Shown piece by piece: positions 1 to 9,416 of a stretch of 64,000 nucleotides of DNA (its first letter is position 1; each line of letters begins with the position of its first letter). A program made the translations under genes and the position numbers. The notes under the pieces were generated by a model. It saw only the letters and a list, made by a program, of their open reading frames with translations. It did not search any database and was not told where the DNA came from. The stretch is from assembly GCF_001263175.1 (NCBI RefSeq), contig NZ_CP012332.1, forward strand, positions 3,740,220 through 3,804,219, in the 5' to 3' direction. The DNA comes from Vulgatibacter incomptus. Lineage in GTDB: Bacteria; Myxococcota; Myxococcia; Myxococcales; Vulgatibacteraceae.

Positions 1-390
1 CCACTCGATCGGCGTGCCGTTCGCGTAGCTCTCCCGCACCAGCGCGAGCTTGGGCGAGTCGTGCTTCACCACGGTGTGGCAGTTCATGCAGATGTCGGCG
101 GACGGGACCGAGGCCTTGGGGCCCTTCTCCACCGCGACGTGGCAGTAGCGGCAGTCGATCCCGAGGTCACCCGCGTGCAGCTTGTGGCTGTACGCCACCG
201 GCTGGGTCGGCGCGTAGCCGACCTCCGTGTGCTTCGGGGAGAACCAGAACCAGATGACGAAGATCGCCACGCCGGCGACGATCGCGGTCGCCACGGGAAG
301 GACCTTCGGAACCAGATCCGCCCAGGGCGGAAAGACGTATGGGACCGGCGAGTCGTCGCGTTCGTCCGGTCGATGTCCGGGAGCATCCAC
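1..390 (-). CDS. actA: Alternative complex III multiheme cytochrome c subunit ActA, N-terminal part (cut by window start)
   Basis: The 130 visible codons read as a short cytoplasmic N-terminus, one transmembrane helix (about residues 30-48, rich in A/V/I/F/W), and then a periplasmic part with two heme-binding motifs, CRYCH and CMNCH. The sequence before the first motif (SHKLHAGDLGIDC) is typical of the pentaheme-type cytochrome c subunit of alternative complex III, which oxidises quinol and passes electrons to cytochrome oxidase at the inner membrane. Start: GTG at 390, preceded by AAGGTAGG. An in-frame TAA lies a few codons upstream with no other start between, so the start is fixed. The C-terminus and the rest of the act operon lie outside the window. 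A different cytochrome c3/NrfH-like multiheme protein is the alternative reading. Confidence 0.8.
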   Translation of the reverse strand, partial: MDAPGHRPDERDDSPVPYVFPPWADLVPKVLPVATAIVAGVAIFVIWFWFSPKHTEVGYAPTQPVAYSHKLHAGDLGIDCRYCHVAVEKGPKASVPSADICMNCHTVVKHDSPKLALVRESYANGTPIEW

Positions 391-777
391 TGAAGTCGCC
401 CTACCTTATGAAGAAGCCACGCGGCCGATCGCGTAGACCGACGGCGCGGAACCAGGTTCGACTGGCTGAATCGACCGGCCTTTGGCAAGTCTCATGCCGA
501 TTGCCTCAAAGTCGACCAAGCACACTCTCTCTCGCTCGACATCCGAGCCACTGCGGCGATCTGCCGCGGCACCTTGCCGCACCCGTCCGCTCTGCCACAC
601 ACCGCCGGCACCGCCGGTCGCTACAAGGGGTGTACAGGGGGTGAGCGATTCCGCCTGCGAGATCGCAAAGCTCGCTGGCGAGATCGTCCGTTCCCACGTA
701 CAAGTCCGTGCGCGTGCCGGAGTCGGATGGACGGCCGCGGACTTCTAGCCCATGGCCGGACCGTAAGGAAGCATTTT
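391..777. other. Gene-free divergent intergenic region
   Basis: About 390 bases separate the leftward actA start from the rightward start at 778. No reading frame here has convincing codon usage, and no RNA gene or strong hairpin was recognised. It must hold the promoter for actA and probably one for the 778 gene, but no clear -35/-10 pair stands out. Confidence 0.5.
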
Positions 778-1386
778 TTGCGTATCAGACATTGGCTGGC
801 GATCGGCGGCTTGATCGCTTTGGTGACCGTCGCCGGAGCCGTCTTCATCGTGAAATACGGCGCCGAAAACGTGATCGGCTCGGGGCAGGCCTTCGTGGAG
901 AAGACGGCCGTCTCGACCCTGCGGACCCTGCACTGGGCACAGGGTCTCTTCCGCGAGCGCGCGTGGCTCGATCAGGACGGAAACGGCGTCGCCGAGTTCG
1001 GGACGATGGGCCAGCTCGCCGGCAGGGATCGCCTCCCGAGCGGAGAGGTCCTGCCGAACTCCCTGGTCCCCTCCGCGGGTACGCGGGTGACCGGCGAGAT
1101 CCTCGAGGCCGGCGGGTATTGCTTCCGCTACGACCTCCCGGACTCCACCCACGATCGGGAGCGACGCTTCATCGCGTACGCCTGGCCGCGGCTCCTCGAC
1201 GCAGGCCGGAAGATCTATTGCATCGACCAGGACGAGCAGATCTACGAGACGAAGAACCCCGAGGGGATCTTCGGCTGCGACGGGCCGGGGCCCGCCGTGG
1301 GGAGCTGCCCCACGGGTGATCCGCCCGCCGGCTGGATCCGCTGGAAGAACAAGACCAACAAGCTCTCGGTGGGCGCAGCGCCCTAG
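778..1386 (+). CDS. Membrane-anchored pseudopilin-like protein of unknown function
   Basis: 202 residues. A basic N-terminus (RIRHW) is followed by one hydrophobic helix at about residues 8-25 and then an extracytoplasmic domain. The early part of that domain (TLRTLHWAQ, then DQDGNGVAEFG) resembles pilin-like myxobacterial proteins in which a helix is followed by a calcium-loop-like DxDGNG segment. Four Cys residues in the C-terminal half could pair as disulfides. I choose TTG at 778 because AAGGAA at 765-770 sits at ideal spacing and the membrane helix then starts directly; an ATG at 727 is in frame but has no ribosome binding site. It ends 4 bases before hrpB. The family is not certain and no function is claimed. 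Confidence 0.6.
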   Translation: MRIRHWLAIGGLIALVTVAGAVFIVKYGAENVIGSGQAFVEKTAVSTLRTLHWAQGLFRERAWLDQDGNGVAEFGTMGQLAGRDRLPSGEVLPNSLVPSAGTRVTGEILEAGGYCFRYDLPDSTHDRERRFIAYAWPRLLDAGRKIYCIDQDEQIYETKNPEGIFGCDGPGPAVGSCPTGDPPAGWIRWKNKTNKLSVGAAP

Positions 1387-1390
1387 GCAT

Positions 1391-3970
1391 ATGGACCGCC
1401 GCCCTCCCCTCCCGATCGACCCGCTCCTTCCCGGGATCGTCGACGCCCTCGCCCAGGCGGGATCCGTGGTGATCGAGGCGCCGCCGGGTGCCGGAAAGAC
1501 CACGAGGGTCCCTCTCGCGCTCCTCGAGTCCGGCCGCTTCGGCAGCGGCGAGATCCTGGTGCTCCAGCCCCGGCGCCTGCCGACCCGGCTCGCCGCGCAG
1601 CGGGTGGCAGAGGAGCTCGGCGAGGACATCGGGAGGCGCGTCGGTTACTCGGTGCGCTTCGAGGAGGTGGGTGGCCCCGAGACCCGGCTGCGCTTCGTCA
1701 CCGAGGGGATCCTCACGCGCCGCCTCCTCGCCGATCCGACGCTGCGCGGCGTCTTGGCGGTGGTCCTCGACGAGTTCCACGAGCGGCACCTCGCGGGCGA
1801 TCTGGGCCTGGCCCTCCTCCGCCGGCTCCAGCGCGGCGCTCGCCCGGACCTCAAGCTCGTCGTCATGTCCGCCACTCTCGCCGCCGAGCCAGTGGCCGAC
1901 TACCTCGGCGGCGCCCCGCGGATCCGCAGCGAGGGCCGGCGCTTCGAGGTGGAGCTCCAGCACCTCGAGAGGCCGGATGAGCGGCCCCTCGCCGAGCAGG
2001 TCGCGGGCGCCGTGAAGCGGATGCTGCAGGCGGGCCTCGACGGCCACCTCCTCATCTTCCTCCCGGGCGCCGGCGAGATCCGCCGGGCCGCCGAGGCCCT
2101 CGCGCCGGTGGCGGAGGCACAGGATCTCCTCGTCCTCCCGCTGCACGGCGATCTACCCCCCGCCGAGCAGGATCGCGCGGTGCGCCCCAGCTCGCGCCGC
2201 AAGGTGATCCTCTCCACCAACGTGGCCGAGACCTCGGTGACGATCGACGGGATCGCCGCTGTGATCGACGCCGGCCTCGCCCGGATGGCGGGGCACTCGC
2301 CGTGGAGCGGCCTGCCCACGCTGCAGATCGCCAAGGTGAGCCAGGCCTCAGCGATCCAGCGCGCCGGCCGCGCGGGCCGCACCCGGGCCGGCAAGGTGCT
2401 CCGGCTCTACACCCGCCACGACTTCGACGGGCGGCCCGAGCGCGACGCGCCCGAGATCCACCGCCTCGACCTCGCCGAGCTCCTCCTCTCGCTCCACGGC
2501 GCCGGCGTGAAGGATCCGCGATCCTTCGAGTGGTTCGAGCCGCCGCTGCCTGCCGCCCTCGACGCGGCGGAGTCGCTCCTCGTCCGCCTCGGCGCCCTCG
2601 ACGACGCCGGCGCGCTCACCGAGGTGGGAAAGCGCCTTCTCGCGTTCCCCATCCACCCGCGCCTCGGCCGGATGGTCGTCGAGGGCGAGGGCCGCGGCGT
2701 CGGTCCGGACGCGTGTGTGCTCGCCGCTCTCACAGCGGAGCGGGATCTCCGCCAGGACGCCCGCGTCGACTTCGGCGGCGGCAGGGGCCGGGCGGCGGCG
2801 GCCGGCTCCTCGGATCTCCTCGAGCTCCTCTCGCGCTTTCGTGAGGCGGAGGCCGCCCGCTTCGCGCCGCAGCGCATGCGGGCGATTGGACTCGATCATC
2901 GCGCGACGGAGGCCGTGGATCGATCGCGACGACAGCTCCAGCGGCTCCTGGGCGGCAAGGCGCCCGAAGCACCGCGGACGGCCGCGGCCCGGGAGGAGGC
3001 CCTCCTCCATGCGGTGCTCGCCGGCTTCCCGGACCGGGTCGCCAGGCGCCGGACTCCCACGGGCCGGGAGCTGGTGCTCTCTGGCGGCGGCTCGGCCAGG
3101 CTCGCGGACTCGAGCGTGGTCCACGACGCGCCCTTCGTCGTTGCGGTCGCCGCCGAGGAGCACGCGGCCCGGCCCGGCGCCGCGAGGAGCGGCCTGATCC
3201 GCCTGGCCTCCGCGATCGAGCCAGAGTGGCTCCTCGAGCTCTTCCCCGACGAAGTGGCCGAGCGCGACGAGTGGATCTGGGATTCCACCGCCGAGCGGGT
3301 CGAGAGGGTGAGCCAGCTCCGTTACGGCGCCGTGGTCCTCGACGAGAGCCGGGGACCGGCGCAGCCCTCCGAGGAGACCGCCCGCGTCCTCGCCAAGGCT
3401 GCCCTCGCCCGAGGGATCTCTGCCTTCGCGGCGGAGGGCGAGATCGAGGGGCTCCTCTCGCGGCTGCGCCTCGCGGCGGCGGAGCTCCCGGAGGCCGGAT
3501 GGCCCGCCATCTCCGACGAGGCGATGGAGGACGCACTCACCGCGGCCTGCGAGGGCCTGCGGAGCTTCGCCGAGCTGCGCGAGGTTCCGCTGGCCGACCG
3601 GCTCCTTTTCTTGCTCACCCCCGAGCAGCAGCGCCTCCTCGCCAGGGAGCTGCCGGAGCGCGTCGCGCTGCCCGGCGGCAAGGGCGTGAAGATCCACTAC
3701 GAGGAAGGTCGGCCGCCGTGGATCGAGTCGCGGCTCCAGGACTTCTTCGGGATGACCAAGGGTCCGGCGATCTGCAAGGGGCGCGTCTTCCTCACGCTCC
3801 ATCTCCTCGCGCCGAACCAGCGGGCCGTGCAGGTCACGCGGGATCTGGAGGGGTTCTGGGAGCGGCACTACCCCGCGATCCGCAAGGAGCTCTCGCGACG
3901 GTATCCGCGGCACTCGTGGCCGGAGGATGGCCGCACCGCGTCGCCTCCGGCGGGCGGGCGAATCCGGTAG
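1391..3970 (+). CDS. hrpB: ATP-dependent RNA helicase HrpB
   Basis: 859 residues, near the usual 820-850 of HrpB. Visible motifs in order: Walker A PPGAGKTT at about residues 31-38, the DEAH-box variant DEFHERH near residue 127, SATL near 160, the helicase C-terminal segment with STNVAETSVTIDG and QRAGRAGR, then a long HrpB-specific C-terminus ending in a short Arg/Pro tail. DEFH in place of DEAH and the HrpB C-terminal block (WIESRLQDFFGM) separate it from HrpA and eukaryotic-type DEAH helicases. It is cytoplasmic; its RNA substrate is poorly known across bacteria. The ATG at 1391 begins 4 bases after the preceding gene, suggesting a two-gene unit. Confidence 0.93.
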   Translation: MDRRPPLPIDPLLPGIVDALAQAGSVVIEAPPGAGKTTRVPLALLESGRFGSGEILVLQPRRLPTRLAAQRVAEELGEDIGRRVGYSVRFEEVGGPETRLRFVTEGILTRRLLADPTLRGVLAVVLDEFHERHLAGDLGLALLRRLQRGARPDLKLVVMSATLAAEPVADYLGGAPRIRSEGRRFEVELQHLERPDERPLAEQVAGAVKRMLQAGLDGHLLIFLPGAGEIRRAAEALAPVAEAQDLLVLPLHGDLPPAEQDRAVRPSSRRKVILSTNVAETSVTIDGIAAVIDAGLARMAGHSPWSGLPTLQIAKVSQASAIQRAGRAGRTRAGKVLRLYTRHDFDGRPERDAPEIHRLDLAELLLSLHGAGVKDPRSFEWFEPPLPAALDAAESLLVRLGALDDAGALTEVGKRLLAFPIHPRLGRMVVEGEGRGVGPDACVLAALTAERDLRQDARVDFGGGRGRAAAAGSSDLLELLSRFREAEAARFAPQRMRAIGLDHRATEAVDRSRRQLQRLLGGKAPEAPRTAAAREEALLHAVLAGFPDRVARRRTPTGRELVLSGGGSARLADSSVVHDAPFVVAVAAEEHAARPGAARSGLIRLASAIEPEWLLELFPDEVAERDEWIWDSTAERVERVSQLRYGAVVLDESRGPAQPSEETARVLAKAALARGISAFAAEGEIEGLLSRLRLAAAELPEAGWPAISDEAMEDALTAACEGLRSFAELREVPLADRLLFLLTPEQQRLLARELPERVALPGGKGVKIHYEEGRPPWIESRLQDFFGMTKGPAICKGRVFLTLHLLAPNQRAVQVTRDLEGFWERHYPAIRKELSRRYPRHSWPEDGRTASPPAGGRIR

Positions 3971-4121
3971 CGCCCGGCCGCGTTTTCGCCAGGGCAGGAG
4001 CCGCTACGGTGCCGCCGAAACGCACACGGCCGGTGCGGCGATCTCGCATCCGAGACGCCGACCGGCCGCGGTCGGAGCGAACGGCCGCGCAGCGTGCGCG
4101 ACCGTCTCACCCTGGGTGAAA

Positions 4122-4643
4122 CTACTCCGCCTTGCCGAAGCCGCGGATCTTCTGGACGAGCGCCTCGACGACGGCCGGCTTGTCCTTGAGGTTCGGGTTC
4201 GCCGGCATCAGCGGGCTCTTGCCCACCGCGGGTCCGCCGTCGACGATCGCCTTCGCGATCTCCTCGTTCGAGACCGACTTCTGGAACTCGGGGCTGTGGA
4301 AGTTCGCCGGCTTCGTCGGGAAGGAAGCGGACGCGGGGCCGTTACCGTCGCCGTTGGCGCCGTGGCAGGTGGAGCAGAGCGAGGCGAAGAGCTCGTCGCC
4401 CTCCTTCTTGGCCTCCGGCGTCACCTCGACCGCGCTGGGAGCCTCGCCGCCCTCGGGGGCCGCGGGAGCCTCCTCGCTCGGAGCCGGGGCCTTCGGCGCG
4501 GGAGCCGTGGGGGCCGGAGCGGGCTGGGCCGGGGGCTTCGGGTTGGAGGGCTGGGTCTCGGTGCCGCCCTTGCAGGCAACGCCGCCGAGAATCAGGAGCG
4601 ACGCGATGGTAGAGGTGACGACGAGACGAGCGCTACGGGTCAT
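4122..4643 (-). CDS. Lipoprotein c-type cytochrome, single heme
   Basis: 173 residues. A signal peptide with a lipobox (LILGGVAC, Cys at about 24) is followed by a Pro/Ala-rich linker to about residue 70 and a cytochrome c domain with CSTCHG near residue 92. MPANPNLKD near the C-terminus offers a candidate axial Met (SPLMPANP). This is a membrane-tethered periplasmic electron carrier of the cytochrome c class I type, likely shuttling electrons to a terminal oxidase or a similar partner. The long Ala-Pro linker would let the heme domain swing away from the membrane. It stands alone, convergent with hrpB. The partner is not visible here, so its pathway is unassigned. Confidence 0.85.
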   Translation of the reverse strand: MTRSARLVVTSTIASLLILGGVACKGGTETQPSNPKPPAQPAPAPTAPAPKAPAPSEEAPAAPEGGEAPSAVEVTPEAKKEGDELFASLCSTCHGANGDGNGPASASFPTKPANFHSPEFQKSVSNEEIAKAIVDGGPAVGKSPLMPANPNLKDKPAVVEALVQKIRGFGKAE

Positions 4644-4748
4644 GACGAATCTCCTTCAGTGGGCCAGTTCACCCACGAATGGGCCCTCGCATTGCACCTG
4701 TCGGGCCAACTCGTCAAGTCGGGTCGCGTGATCGAAAGAGGTCGTCCT

Positions 4749-5702
4749 GTGGCAGAACCGTCCGAGAAGTCGTCTCCCTTTGCGAACCGCCTGCGCAAGG
4801 TCGCTCCCCAGCGGATGCGCCAGGCCGCGCGCCAGGGCCTCACCGCGTTCCGCCTTTACGACTCGGACATCCCCGAATACCGCTTCATGGTCGACTGGTA
4901 CGGCGGCCACGTGCACGTGGTCGAGCTCGCCGGCGGAGGCTTCACCCCCGCCGCTCAGCGCGAGGCCCGTGCGGGCGAGGTGCGCGACGCGATACGCGAC
5001 GAGCTGGGCGTGCCGCCCGAGCGGATCCACTGGAAGACCAAGGCGCCCAAGGTCTGGGGCCAGCAGCAGTACGAGAAGCTGGGAAGCGGAGGCGAGCGCG
5101 TGGTCGTCGAGGAGGGCGGCCTGCGCTTCTGGGTGAACCTGGACGACTACATCGACACCGGCCTCTTCCTCGACCACCGCCTCACCCGCGCGCGGGTAGG
5201 CGACGAGGCCCGGGGAAAGCGCTTCCTCAACCTCTTCTGCTACACGGGCTCGTTCACCGTGTACGCGGCGGCGGGCGGCGCCAGCGAGACCACCTCGGTG
5301 GATCTCTCCAACACCTACCTCGACTGGACCCAGGAAAACCTCGAGCTCAACGGCCTCTGGGGTCCCCGGCACGAGCTCATCCGCTCCGACGTCACCCGGT
5401 GGTGCGCCCAGGAGCGGGGCCGTCTCTACGACCTCATCGTCCTCGATCCTCCGTCCTTCTCCGCCTCCAAGAAGATGGCCGAGACCTTCGACATCCAGCG
5501 CGACCACGTGCGCCTGCTCGACGACGTCCTCGCCCTTCTCGCTCCGGGCGGCGCCCTCTACTTCTCCACCAACTTCACGGGCTTCCAGCTCGACGACCGC
5601 GCCCTCCCCGCCTTCCGCTTCGCCGAGATCACGCCCGCCTCGATCCCCGACGACATCCGGAACCGCAAGGTCCACCGCTGCTGGCGGATCACCCGGCGCT
5701 AG
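4749..5702 (+). CDS. rlmK: 23S rRNA guanine-N7 methyltransferase, RlmK type (stand-alone)
   Basis: 317 residues that follow the C-terminal (RlmK) half of E. coli RlmKL almost block by block: ANRLRK at the N-terminus, FRLYDSDIPEYRF, WVNLDDYIDTGLFLDHR, SAM motif I NLFCYTGSF near residue 160, motif IV LDPPSFS near 232, then FDIQRDHVRLL and the HRCWRIT end. In E. coli this domain makes m7G2069 in 23S rRNA and is fused to the THUMP-bearing RlmL half that makes m2G2445. Here only the RlmK part exists. The GTG at 4749 is preceded by AAAGAGG at good spacing; another GTG at 4728 is in frame but less well placed. The last 14 bases overlap a convergent gene. Confidence 0.88.
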   Translation: MAEPSEKSSPFANRLRKVAPQRMRQAARQGLTAFRLYDSDIPEYRFMVDWYGGHVHVVELAGGGFTPAAQREARAGEVRDAIRDELGVPPERIHWKTKAPKVWGQQQYEKLGSGGERVVVEEGGLRFWVNLDDYIDTGLFLDHRLTRARVGDEARGKRFLNLFCYTGSFTVYAAAGGASETTSVDLSNTYLDWTQENLELNGLWGPRHELIRSDVTRWCAQERGRLYDLIVLDPPSFSASKKMAETFDIQRDHVRLLDDVLALLAPGGALYFSTNFTGFQLDDRALPAFRFAEITPASIPDDIRNRKVHRCWRITRR

Positions 5703-6066
5703 GCGCACAGTCCTTCGCGAGACGCTCGATCCATCGCCGGGCGCCTTCGTTAGTAAGGACGCCTTCAAGGACAGGATTGGCCAGAAAGAAAACTACTTCT
5801 TTCAGCGTGTCGCGGCACTCGGCATCCAGACCGATGTCGTCTCGGCCCTCGATGGAGTCCGCCCAGCGTTCGACCTCGCCGGCCGACAGGCTTCCGATAC
5901 TGAACCTCTCAAGGGTCCGAACTACATGCCGTGGAAGCAACGTCACGACCTCTTCGTCGCAGTCCCACGGCAGCGCGGCCAAGACGTACAACACTTCGCC
6001 CAGCGGGCCGTCCAATTCTAGAAGGGACCGCAATACCCGCTGCCGCTCGCCTTCGATCTGACTCAC
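5689..6066 (-). CDS. Hypothetical acidic protein, 125 residues
   Basis: A compact, acidic, mostly helical protein with no signal peptide or membrane helix, starting with GTG at 6066. Features include the segment DGPLGEVLYVLAALPWD, a stretch of charged helices, and the C-terminal ANPVLEGVLTNEGARRWI. I do not recognise the family. Third codon positions are less G/C-biased than in neighbouring genes, which hints at horizontal acquisition. Small acidic orphan proteins like this are often immunity or antitoxin-type proteins, but no partner gene is adjacent and none is claimed. It overlaps the 3' end of rlmK by 14 bases, tail to tail. Confidence 0.55.
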   Translation of the reverse strand: MSQIEGERQRVLRSLLELDGPLGEVLYVLAALPWDCDEEVVTLLPRHVVRTLERFSIGSLSAGEVERWADSIEGRDDIGLDAECRDTLKEVVFFLANPVLEGVLTNEGARRWIERLAKDCAPSAG

Positions 6067-6390
6067 GGCGACACCACCGTTCCGATCGCACTTCGTCCGG
6101 GCGTCCGCCCGCCCATGGCCTACTGAGCGAACTCTAGCGTGTCACGAGCGCCGTTCGAACGTAGGAAGTGTCGAGCCTCCGACCGGCGAGCGTCGCCGTG
6201 GCCGCAAGCGTCCTACCTGTCCACTTCCTCGCGGGGTAGGCCCTCGGAACGGAGTCGGGAGCGCAGCATTGGCCCGACCAGACCGCCGGTTGCAGCGGCC
6301 GGCGACGAAGGGATGTCCGCAGCAGGTTGTCGGGGCGTCGCGGCGGCTTTACCGTCTTCGGCGGAAAGCGGTACAAACCAGGCCATCGCC
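6067..6390. other. Gene-free intergenic region before hrcA
   Basis: About 320 bases between a leftward orphan gene and rightward hrcA. No convincing gene, RNA or inverted repeat was found, and the CIRCE operator that HrcA binds (TTAGCACTC-N9-GAGTGCTAA) is absent. Open frames that cross it show no codon bias. Confidence 0.5.
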
Positions 6391-7440
6391 ATGTCGCCCC
6401 CTCCACGCGAAGAAGAGCTGCCCAGGCGCGAACGAGAGATCCTCAAGGCGATCGTCGAGGAGTTCATCTCCACCGGCGAGCCCGTCGGCTCCAACGTCAT
6501 CGCTCCCCGCTACGAGCTCTCCTCCGCCACCGTGCGCAGCGCGATGGCCGACCTCGAGGCGCTGGGCTACCTGGGCAAGCCCCACACCTCTGCGGGGCGG
6601 ATCCCCACCGACAAGGGCTTCCGCCTCTACGTGGACGGCCTCGTCCGTGTACGCACCCCCGGCGCGAGGGATCGGGGCCGGATCGAGCGGAGCGTCCAGC
6701 CGGCGCCGCTTGCGGACCTCATGGCCGGCGCGGGCAAGCTCCTCCACCAGCTCACCCGGCACGCCTCGGTGGTGGTCGCGCCCGCGCTGGAGCAGGCGAT
6801 CTTCCGGCGGATCGAGTTCGTGCGCCTGCGCGAGGACCGGGTGCTGGCGATCTTCGTCACCCAGGCGGGGCTGGTGCACAACCGCCTGATCACGGTCGAC
6901 TTCCCGCTCCTCCCCGGCGAGCTCGAGCACGCGACCAACCTGCTGAACGAGCTCCTGCGCGAGCTAAGCCTCGACCAGATCCAGCAGCGGATCCGCGCGG
7001 AGAAGATGGCCGAGCAGGCGCTCTACGACGAGCTCCACCGCAAGACCCTCACGCTGGCCGACAGGGCCTTCGACGACCCGGGCCTGCCCCGGCCGCCCCC
7101 CGTGCTGGTGGAGGGCGAGGCGAGCTTCCTCGACGAGCCCTCCTTCGCCGAGGACGTAGAGAAGATGCGGAACCTCTTCGCGTCCCTCGCGCAGAAGGAT
7201 CGCCTCCTCGTCGTGCTCCAGCGCGCGCTCGAGGGCCGAGAGATCAAGATCTTCATCGGCGCGGAGAGCGAGCTCTCCGGTCTGGCCGACGTGTCGCTCG
7301 TGGCGGCGCCGTACACCCAGGGCGACCAGATCCTCGGCGCGCTGGCCGTGATCGGCCCCACGCGGATGAACTACGCCCACGTGATCCCGGTGGTCGACTA
7401 CACCGCCCGCGCGATCTCGCGGACGCTCGGCGCCGTCTAG
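6391..7440 (+). CDS. hrcA: Heat-inducible transcription repressor HrcA
   Basis: 349 residues, the normal length. The N-terminal winged helix is clear: REREILKAIVEEFISTGEPVGS, then the recognition region LSSATVRSAMADLEALGYL and the wing SAGRIPTDKGFRLYVD, all signatures of HrcA. A GAF-like and dimerisation core follows, ending with the conserved IGPTRMNYAHVIPVVDYTA block. HrcA represses groESL and dnaK-type operons at CIRCE sites and is kept active by GroEL. Here it is not beside grpE-dnaK-dnaJ, and no CIRCE is found in this window, so its targets must be elsewhere. The ATG at 6391 lacks a strong ribosome binding site, but the conserved N-terminus begins within ten residues. Confidence 0.93.
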   Translation: MSPPPREEELPRREREILKAIVEEFISTGEPVGSNVIAPRYELSSATVRSAMADLEALGYLGKPHTSAGRIPTDKGFRLYVDGLVRVRTPGARDRGRIERSVQPAPLADLMAGAGKLLHQLTRHASVVVAPALEQAIFRRIEFVRLREDRVLAIFVTQAGLVHNRLITVDFPLLPGELEHATNLLNELLRELSLDQIQQRIRAEKMAEQALYDELHRKTLTLADRAFDDPGLPRPPPVLVEGEASFLDEPSFAEDVEKMRNLFASLAQKDRLLVVLQRALEGREIKIFIGAESELSGLADVSLVAAPYTQGDQILGALAVIGPTRMNYAHVIPVVDYTARAISRTLGAV

Positions 7441-7532
7441 ACGGAGGCGCGCTCCGGTCGGGCTGCCATCGGCCACCTGACCGATGGCCCCGGACGCCCG
7501 CCCGACCACGCCGCCATCCCTATCCTCCGAAA

Positions 7533-9416
7533 ATGTCGCTCCGGGCATGGGTCTTCGGTCGACGCCTGGCCACCGCCGAGGAGGCCGCCGAGGAGATCGG
7601 CCCTCGAGAAGGGGTGCCCGCGCTGGGGCTCGACGCCCTCTCCTCCGCGGCCTACGGGCCGGAGGCGGCGCTCACGGTGCTGCTGGTGCTGGGCGCGGTC
7701 GGCGTGGGCTACCTGCCTACGTTCATCCTGGCGATCGTCGCCCTGCTGCTCATCGTCTACTTCTCCTACCGGCAGACGATCGCGGCGTATCCGAACGGCG
7801 GCGGCTCCTACATCGTCGCGCACGCCAACCTCGGCCCCACCGCCGGGATCGTCGCCGCGGCGTCGCTCTCGATCGACTACATCCTCAACGTGGCCGTGGG
7901 CATCTCCGCCGGTGTGGGCGCGGTGGTTTCGGTGTTTCCCGTGCTGCAGCCGCACCTGACGGAGTGCTGCCTCGTGATCCTGGCGTTCCTGACGCTGGTG
8001 AACCTGCGCGGCATCCGCGAGGCGGGGCTCGTGTTCATGGCGCCGACCTACCTGTTCTGCGCCTCCGTCGGCCTCGCCCTCGCCCTCGGCGTCTGGCACA
8101 CGCTGATCCAGGGTGGGCACCCGCGGGCGATCACACCGAGCGCGCCGCTACCGCAGGCGGTCGAGCCGGTGGGCCTCTGGCTGATGCTGCGGGCGTTCGC
8201 CAACGGCTGTACCGCGCTCACCGGAGTGGAGGCGGTGAGCAACGCGGTTCCCGCGTTCCGCGAGCCGAGGACGCGCCTCGCCCAGCGGACGCTGGGCATC
8301 ATCATCGGCTTCCTGGCCCTCATGCTCCTGGGCATCGGCTGGCTCTGCAAGGCCTATGGCGTCGGCGCCACGGAGCCAGGCCAGCCCGGCTACCAGAGCG
8401 TCCTCTCCCAGCTCGTCGGCGCCATCGCCGGCCGCGGCGTGCTCTACTTCGTGGTGCAGGCCAGCACCTTCACCGTGCTCTGCCTCTCGGCGAACACGAG
8501 CTTCTCCGACTTTCCCCGGGTGTCGCGCCTGCTCGCCATGGACGGCTACCTGCCGAACGTCTTCACGCACCGGGGGCGCCGGCTCGCCTTCTCCGGGGGC
8601 ATCATCGTGCTGGCGGTGCTGGCCGGCATGCTGCTCATCCTCTTCAGGGGGGTGACGAACTCGCTCATCCCCCTCTTCGCGGTCGGCGCCTTCGGCGCAT
8701 TCACCATGTCGCAGGCCGGCATGGTGAAGCACTGGTGGGATCGGCGGCGCGAAGGCGGATTCCCGGTGCGCCGATCGATGGCGATGAACGCGGTGGGGGC
8801 GGTCGCCACCGGCACCACCCTCGCCGTGATCATCGCCTCGAAGTTCACCGAGGGTGCCTGGATCTCGCTCCTGCTGATCGCGGCGCTCTTCCTCCTCTAC
8901 TCCAGCGTCCACCGCTACTACGTCCAGACGCGGAGGGCGCTCGAGCGAAGCGAGGCCATCGACCTCTCGTCGCTCGCGCCGGTGCGAGCGGTGGTTCCCC
9001 TCAAGTACTGGAACAAGGCTTCCCAGCGCTCGCTGGCCCTGGCGCTCCGGATCTCGAAGAGCGTGCAGGTGGTCCAGGTGATGACCGGGGACGACCCTCC
9101 CGATCGCCTGAGGCGCAACTGGCACGACTGGGTCGTCGAACCCGCCCGAGCCGCCGGCCTCGGCGAGCCGGAGCTCGTGGAGGTGCCCTCGAATTACCGG
9201 CAGTTCGTGGCGCCGCTCGTGGCCCACGTGAGGGACCTGCAGCGACGCCATCCAGGGTGCGAGGTCGTGGTGATCCTGTCGGCGATCCACGGACGCCACT
9301 GGTATCACCAGCTCCTGCACAACCACCGAGCGGAAGTGCTCGAGGCGCGGTTCCTCCTGCGGGAGAAACCCGCGGTCACGGTGATCGTGACGCCGTGGCG
9401 CCTGGACGAAGATTAG
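7533..9416 (+). CDS. APC-superfamily amino acid permease with C-terminal cytoplasmic domain
   Basis: 627 residues. After a short cytoplasmic start ([16 protein letters not shown]), helix 1 carries [13 protein letters not shown], the GxG-like unwound substrate site of amino acid-polyamine-organocation transporters. About twelve membrane helices follow, with [11 protein letters not shown] as the second APC hallmark. From about residue 460 a soluble region of about 165 residues has alternating beta/alpha character ([27 protein letters not shown]) like a universal-stress-protein fold, as in several APC permeases. The substrate is not predictable; members move amino acids or potassium. The ATG at 7533 is followed at once by the conserved N-terminus. 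The gene ends with a 4-base convergent overlap with purT. Confidence 0.82.
   Translation: MSLRAWVFGRRLATAEEAAEEIGPREGVPALGLDALSSAAYGPEAALTVLLVLGAVGVGYLPTFILAIVALLLIVYFSYRQTIAAYPNGGGSYIVAHANLGPTAGIVAAASLSIDYILNVAVGISAGVGAVVSVFPVLQPHLTECCLVILAFLTLVNLRGIREAGLVFMAPTYLFCASVGLALALGVWHTLIQGGHPRAITPSAPLPQAVEPVGLWLMLRAFANGCTALTGVEAVSNAVPAFREPRTRLAQRTLGIIIGFLALMLLGIGWLCKAYGVGATEPGQPGYQSVLSQLVGAIAGRGVLYFVVQASTFTVLCLSANTSFSDFPRVSRLLAMDGYLPNVFTHRGRRLAFSGGIIVLAVLAGMLLILFRGVTNSLIPLFAVGAFGAFTMSQAGMVKHWWDRRREGGFPVRRSMAMNAVGAVATGTTLAVIIASKFTEGAWISLLLIAALFLLYSSVHRYYVQTRRALERSEAIDLSSLAPVRAVVPLKYWNKASQRSLALALRISKSVQVVQVMTGDDPPDRLRRNWHDWVVEPARAAGLGEPELVEVPSNYRQFVAPLVAHVRDLQRRHPGCEVVVILSAIHGRHWYHQLLHNHRAEVLEARFLLREKPAVTVIVTPWRLDED

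Noticed and set aside
6067-6390. CIRCE operator near hrcA
   Set aside because: No TTAGCACTC/GAGTGCTAA inverted repeat was found on either strand in this region.
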